50,363 nt of DNA from Saccharomonospora azurea NA-128 (lineage in GTDB: Bacteria; Actinomycetota; Actinomycetes; Mycobacteriales; Pseudonocardiaceae). The position numbers and the translations under genes are program-made. The notes below the pieces were generated by a model. It saw only the letters and a program-made list of their open reading frames with translations, did no database searches and had not been told where the DNA came from. Shown here piece after piece: positions 49,677-50,363 of the stretch (its first letter is position 1; each line of letters begins with the position of its first letter). The stretch is taken from NCBI RefSeq assembly GCF_000231055.2, contig NZ_CM001466.1, positions 1,956,308-2,006,670 on the forward strand, written 5' to 3'.

Positions 49677-50363
49677 CCCCGTACGCGACTTCCGCACCCG
49701 CAGCCGTGTGGGAATCCGCTGCCGGAGTTCGTCCACGTGGGACACAAGACCGACGACCCGGCCACCGGCGCGGAGCTCGTCGAGCACGCCCATCACCACG
49801 TCCAGCGTCTCGTTGTCGAGCGTTCCGAAACCCTCGTCGACGAAGAGCGTGTCGAGCAGCGCACCACCGGTCTCGGCCGCGACCACGTCGGCCAACCCCA
49901 GGGCGAGCGACAGCGAGGCGATGAACGACTCCCCACCCGAGAGCGTCTTGGAGGAGCGGACCTGTCCCGAGTAGTCGTCGAGTACGTCGAGACCGAGGCC
50001 GTGTCCACCGCGCGTCCGCACCCGATCCTCCTGGTCCGAGTGCACGAACGAGTAGCGTCCCTGACTCATCGAACGCAGTCGCGCGGTGGCGGCCACGGCC
50101 ACCTCCTCCAACCGCGCCGCGAGAACGTACGACCGCAATGACATCCGCCGGCTGTTCTGCCCCTGGCCGTTGAACACGTCCGTCAGAGCAGTCAGCTCGG
50201 CGAACTCCTGTTCCGCCGGTTCGAGTTCGGCGAGCGCGGTGCCCAGCTCACGCAACAGGCTTCGCACGTCCTCGGCCGTGCGTTCGCTGGCCCGCAGCGT
50301 GGCGACCGCGGCCTCCGCCCGCTCGCGCGCCTCGCGCTCCGCCGCCTCGGCCGACGCGACGTC
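49653..50363 (-). CDS. sbcC: SbcC exonuclease subunit, C-terminal part only
   Basis: The frame enters from the window edge; 236 codons are visible. The first 100 residues form a coiled coil (rich in Ala, Glu and Arg), followed by the ABC/SMC-type signature TLSGGESFIASLSLALGLAD and Walker B LDTLFVDEGFGTLD, then SHVDELRQRIPTRLRV. This is the ATPase C-lobe of SbcC, which with SbcD cuts DNA hairpins and double-strand ends. The N-lobe, most of the coiled coil and any sbcD lie outside. The 24-base tail-to-tail overlap with ogt is in opposite orientation. Confidence 0.9.
   Translation of the reverse strand, partial: DVASAEAAEREARERAEAAVATLRASERTAEDVRSLLRELGTALAELEPAEQEFAELTALTDVFNGQGQNSRRMSLRSYVLAARLEEVAVAATARLRSMSQGRYSFVHSDQEDRVRTRGGHGLGLDVLDDYSGQVRSSKTLSGGESFIASLSLALGLADVVAAETGGALLDTLFVDEGFGTLDNETLDVVMGVLDELRAGGRVVGLVSHVDELRQRIPTRLRVRKSRTGSELVAGG

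Overview
This window comes from a high-GC actinomycete, most likely a member of the Pseudonocardiaceae of the Saccharomonospora/Amycolatopsis kind. The evidence is the strong G/C third-position bias, frequent GTG starts, and actinobacterial genes in mycobacterial-like order: tmk, mtrA-mtrB-lpqB, manA-manB-DUF3499-whiB2, mshB, lpqW-typA. The genus is inferred, not proven.

Layout. 1-6.1 kb: envelope and cell-cycle signalling (comF fragment, lpqB, mtrB, mtrA), an IclR regulator and thymidylate kinase. 6.2-10.5 kb: a large membrane protein with a degenerate hydrolase domain, a sortase-type surface protein and a CDF metal transporter. 10.6-19.3 kb: the mannose-activation block (manA, SIS protein, Trm112-like protein, manB), DUF3499, a degenerate zincin, a polytopic membrane protein, whiB2 and an M50 protease. 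19.3-31.9 kb: mshB with two small partners, a peptide ABC transporter whose fused ATPase gene converges on its permease genes across an intergenic block of 21-bp repeats, then lpqW and typA. 32-37.1 kb: small genes, then a thiamine ABC operon under a TPP riboswitch. 37.1-42.3 kb: pterin dehydratase, two tiny membrane proteins, a phosphotransferase-like protein, and a two-component system flanked by two Asp-rich exported proteins. 42.3-50.4 kb: methyltransferase, ArsR/SRPBCC pair, RCC1 and TetR gene remnants fused at a junction, a Doc-type toxin-antitoxin cassette beside ychF, a Gln/Asp-rich lipoprotein, the Ada-AlkA/Ogt alkylation-repair pair and the end of sbcC.

The strongest candidates for something undescribed are as follows. 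(i) Three copies of the inverted repeat ATGAG-N6-CTCAT lie upstream of the phosphotransferase gene, one Asp-rich gene and the poly-Asp/kinase/regulator operon, which suggests a local regulon around Asp-rich envelope proteins. (ii) A 1.2-kb toxin-antitoxin segment is bounded by near-identical copies of the ychF 3' end, one of which supplies the toxin's last codons. (iii) An inverted pair of 21-bp-period repeat arrays sits between two long hairpins. (iv) A TPP riboswitch is followed by a hairpin that can bury the thiB ribosome-binding site. All functions are inferred from sequence only.
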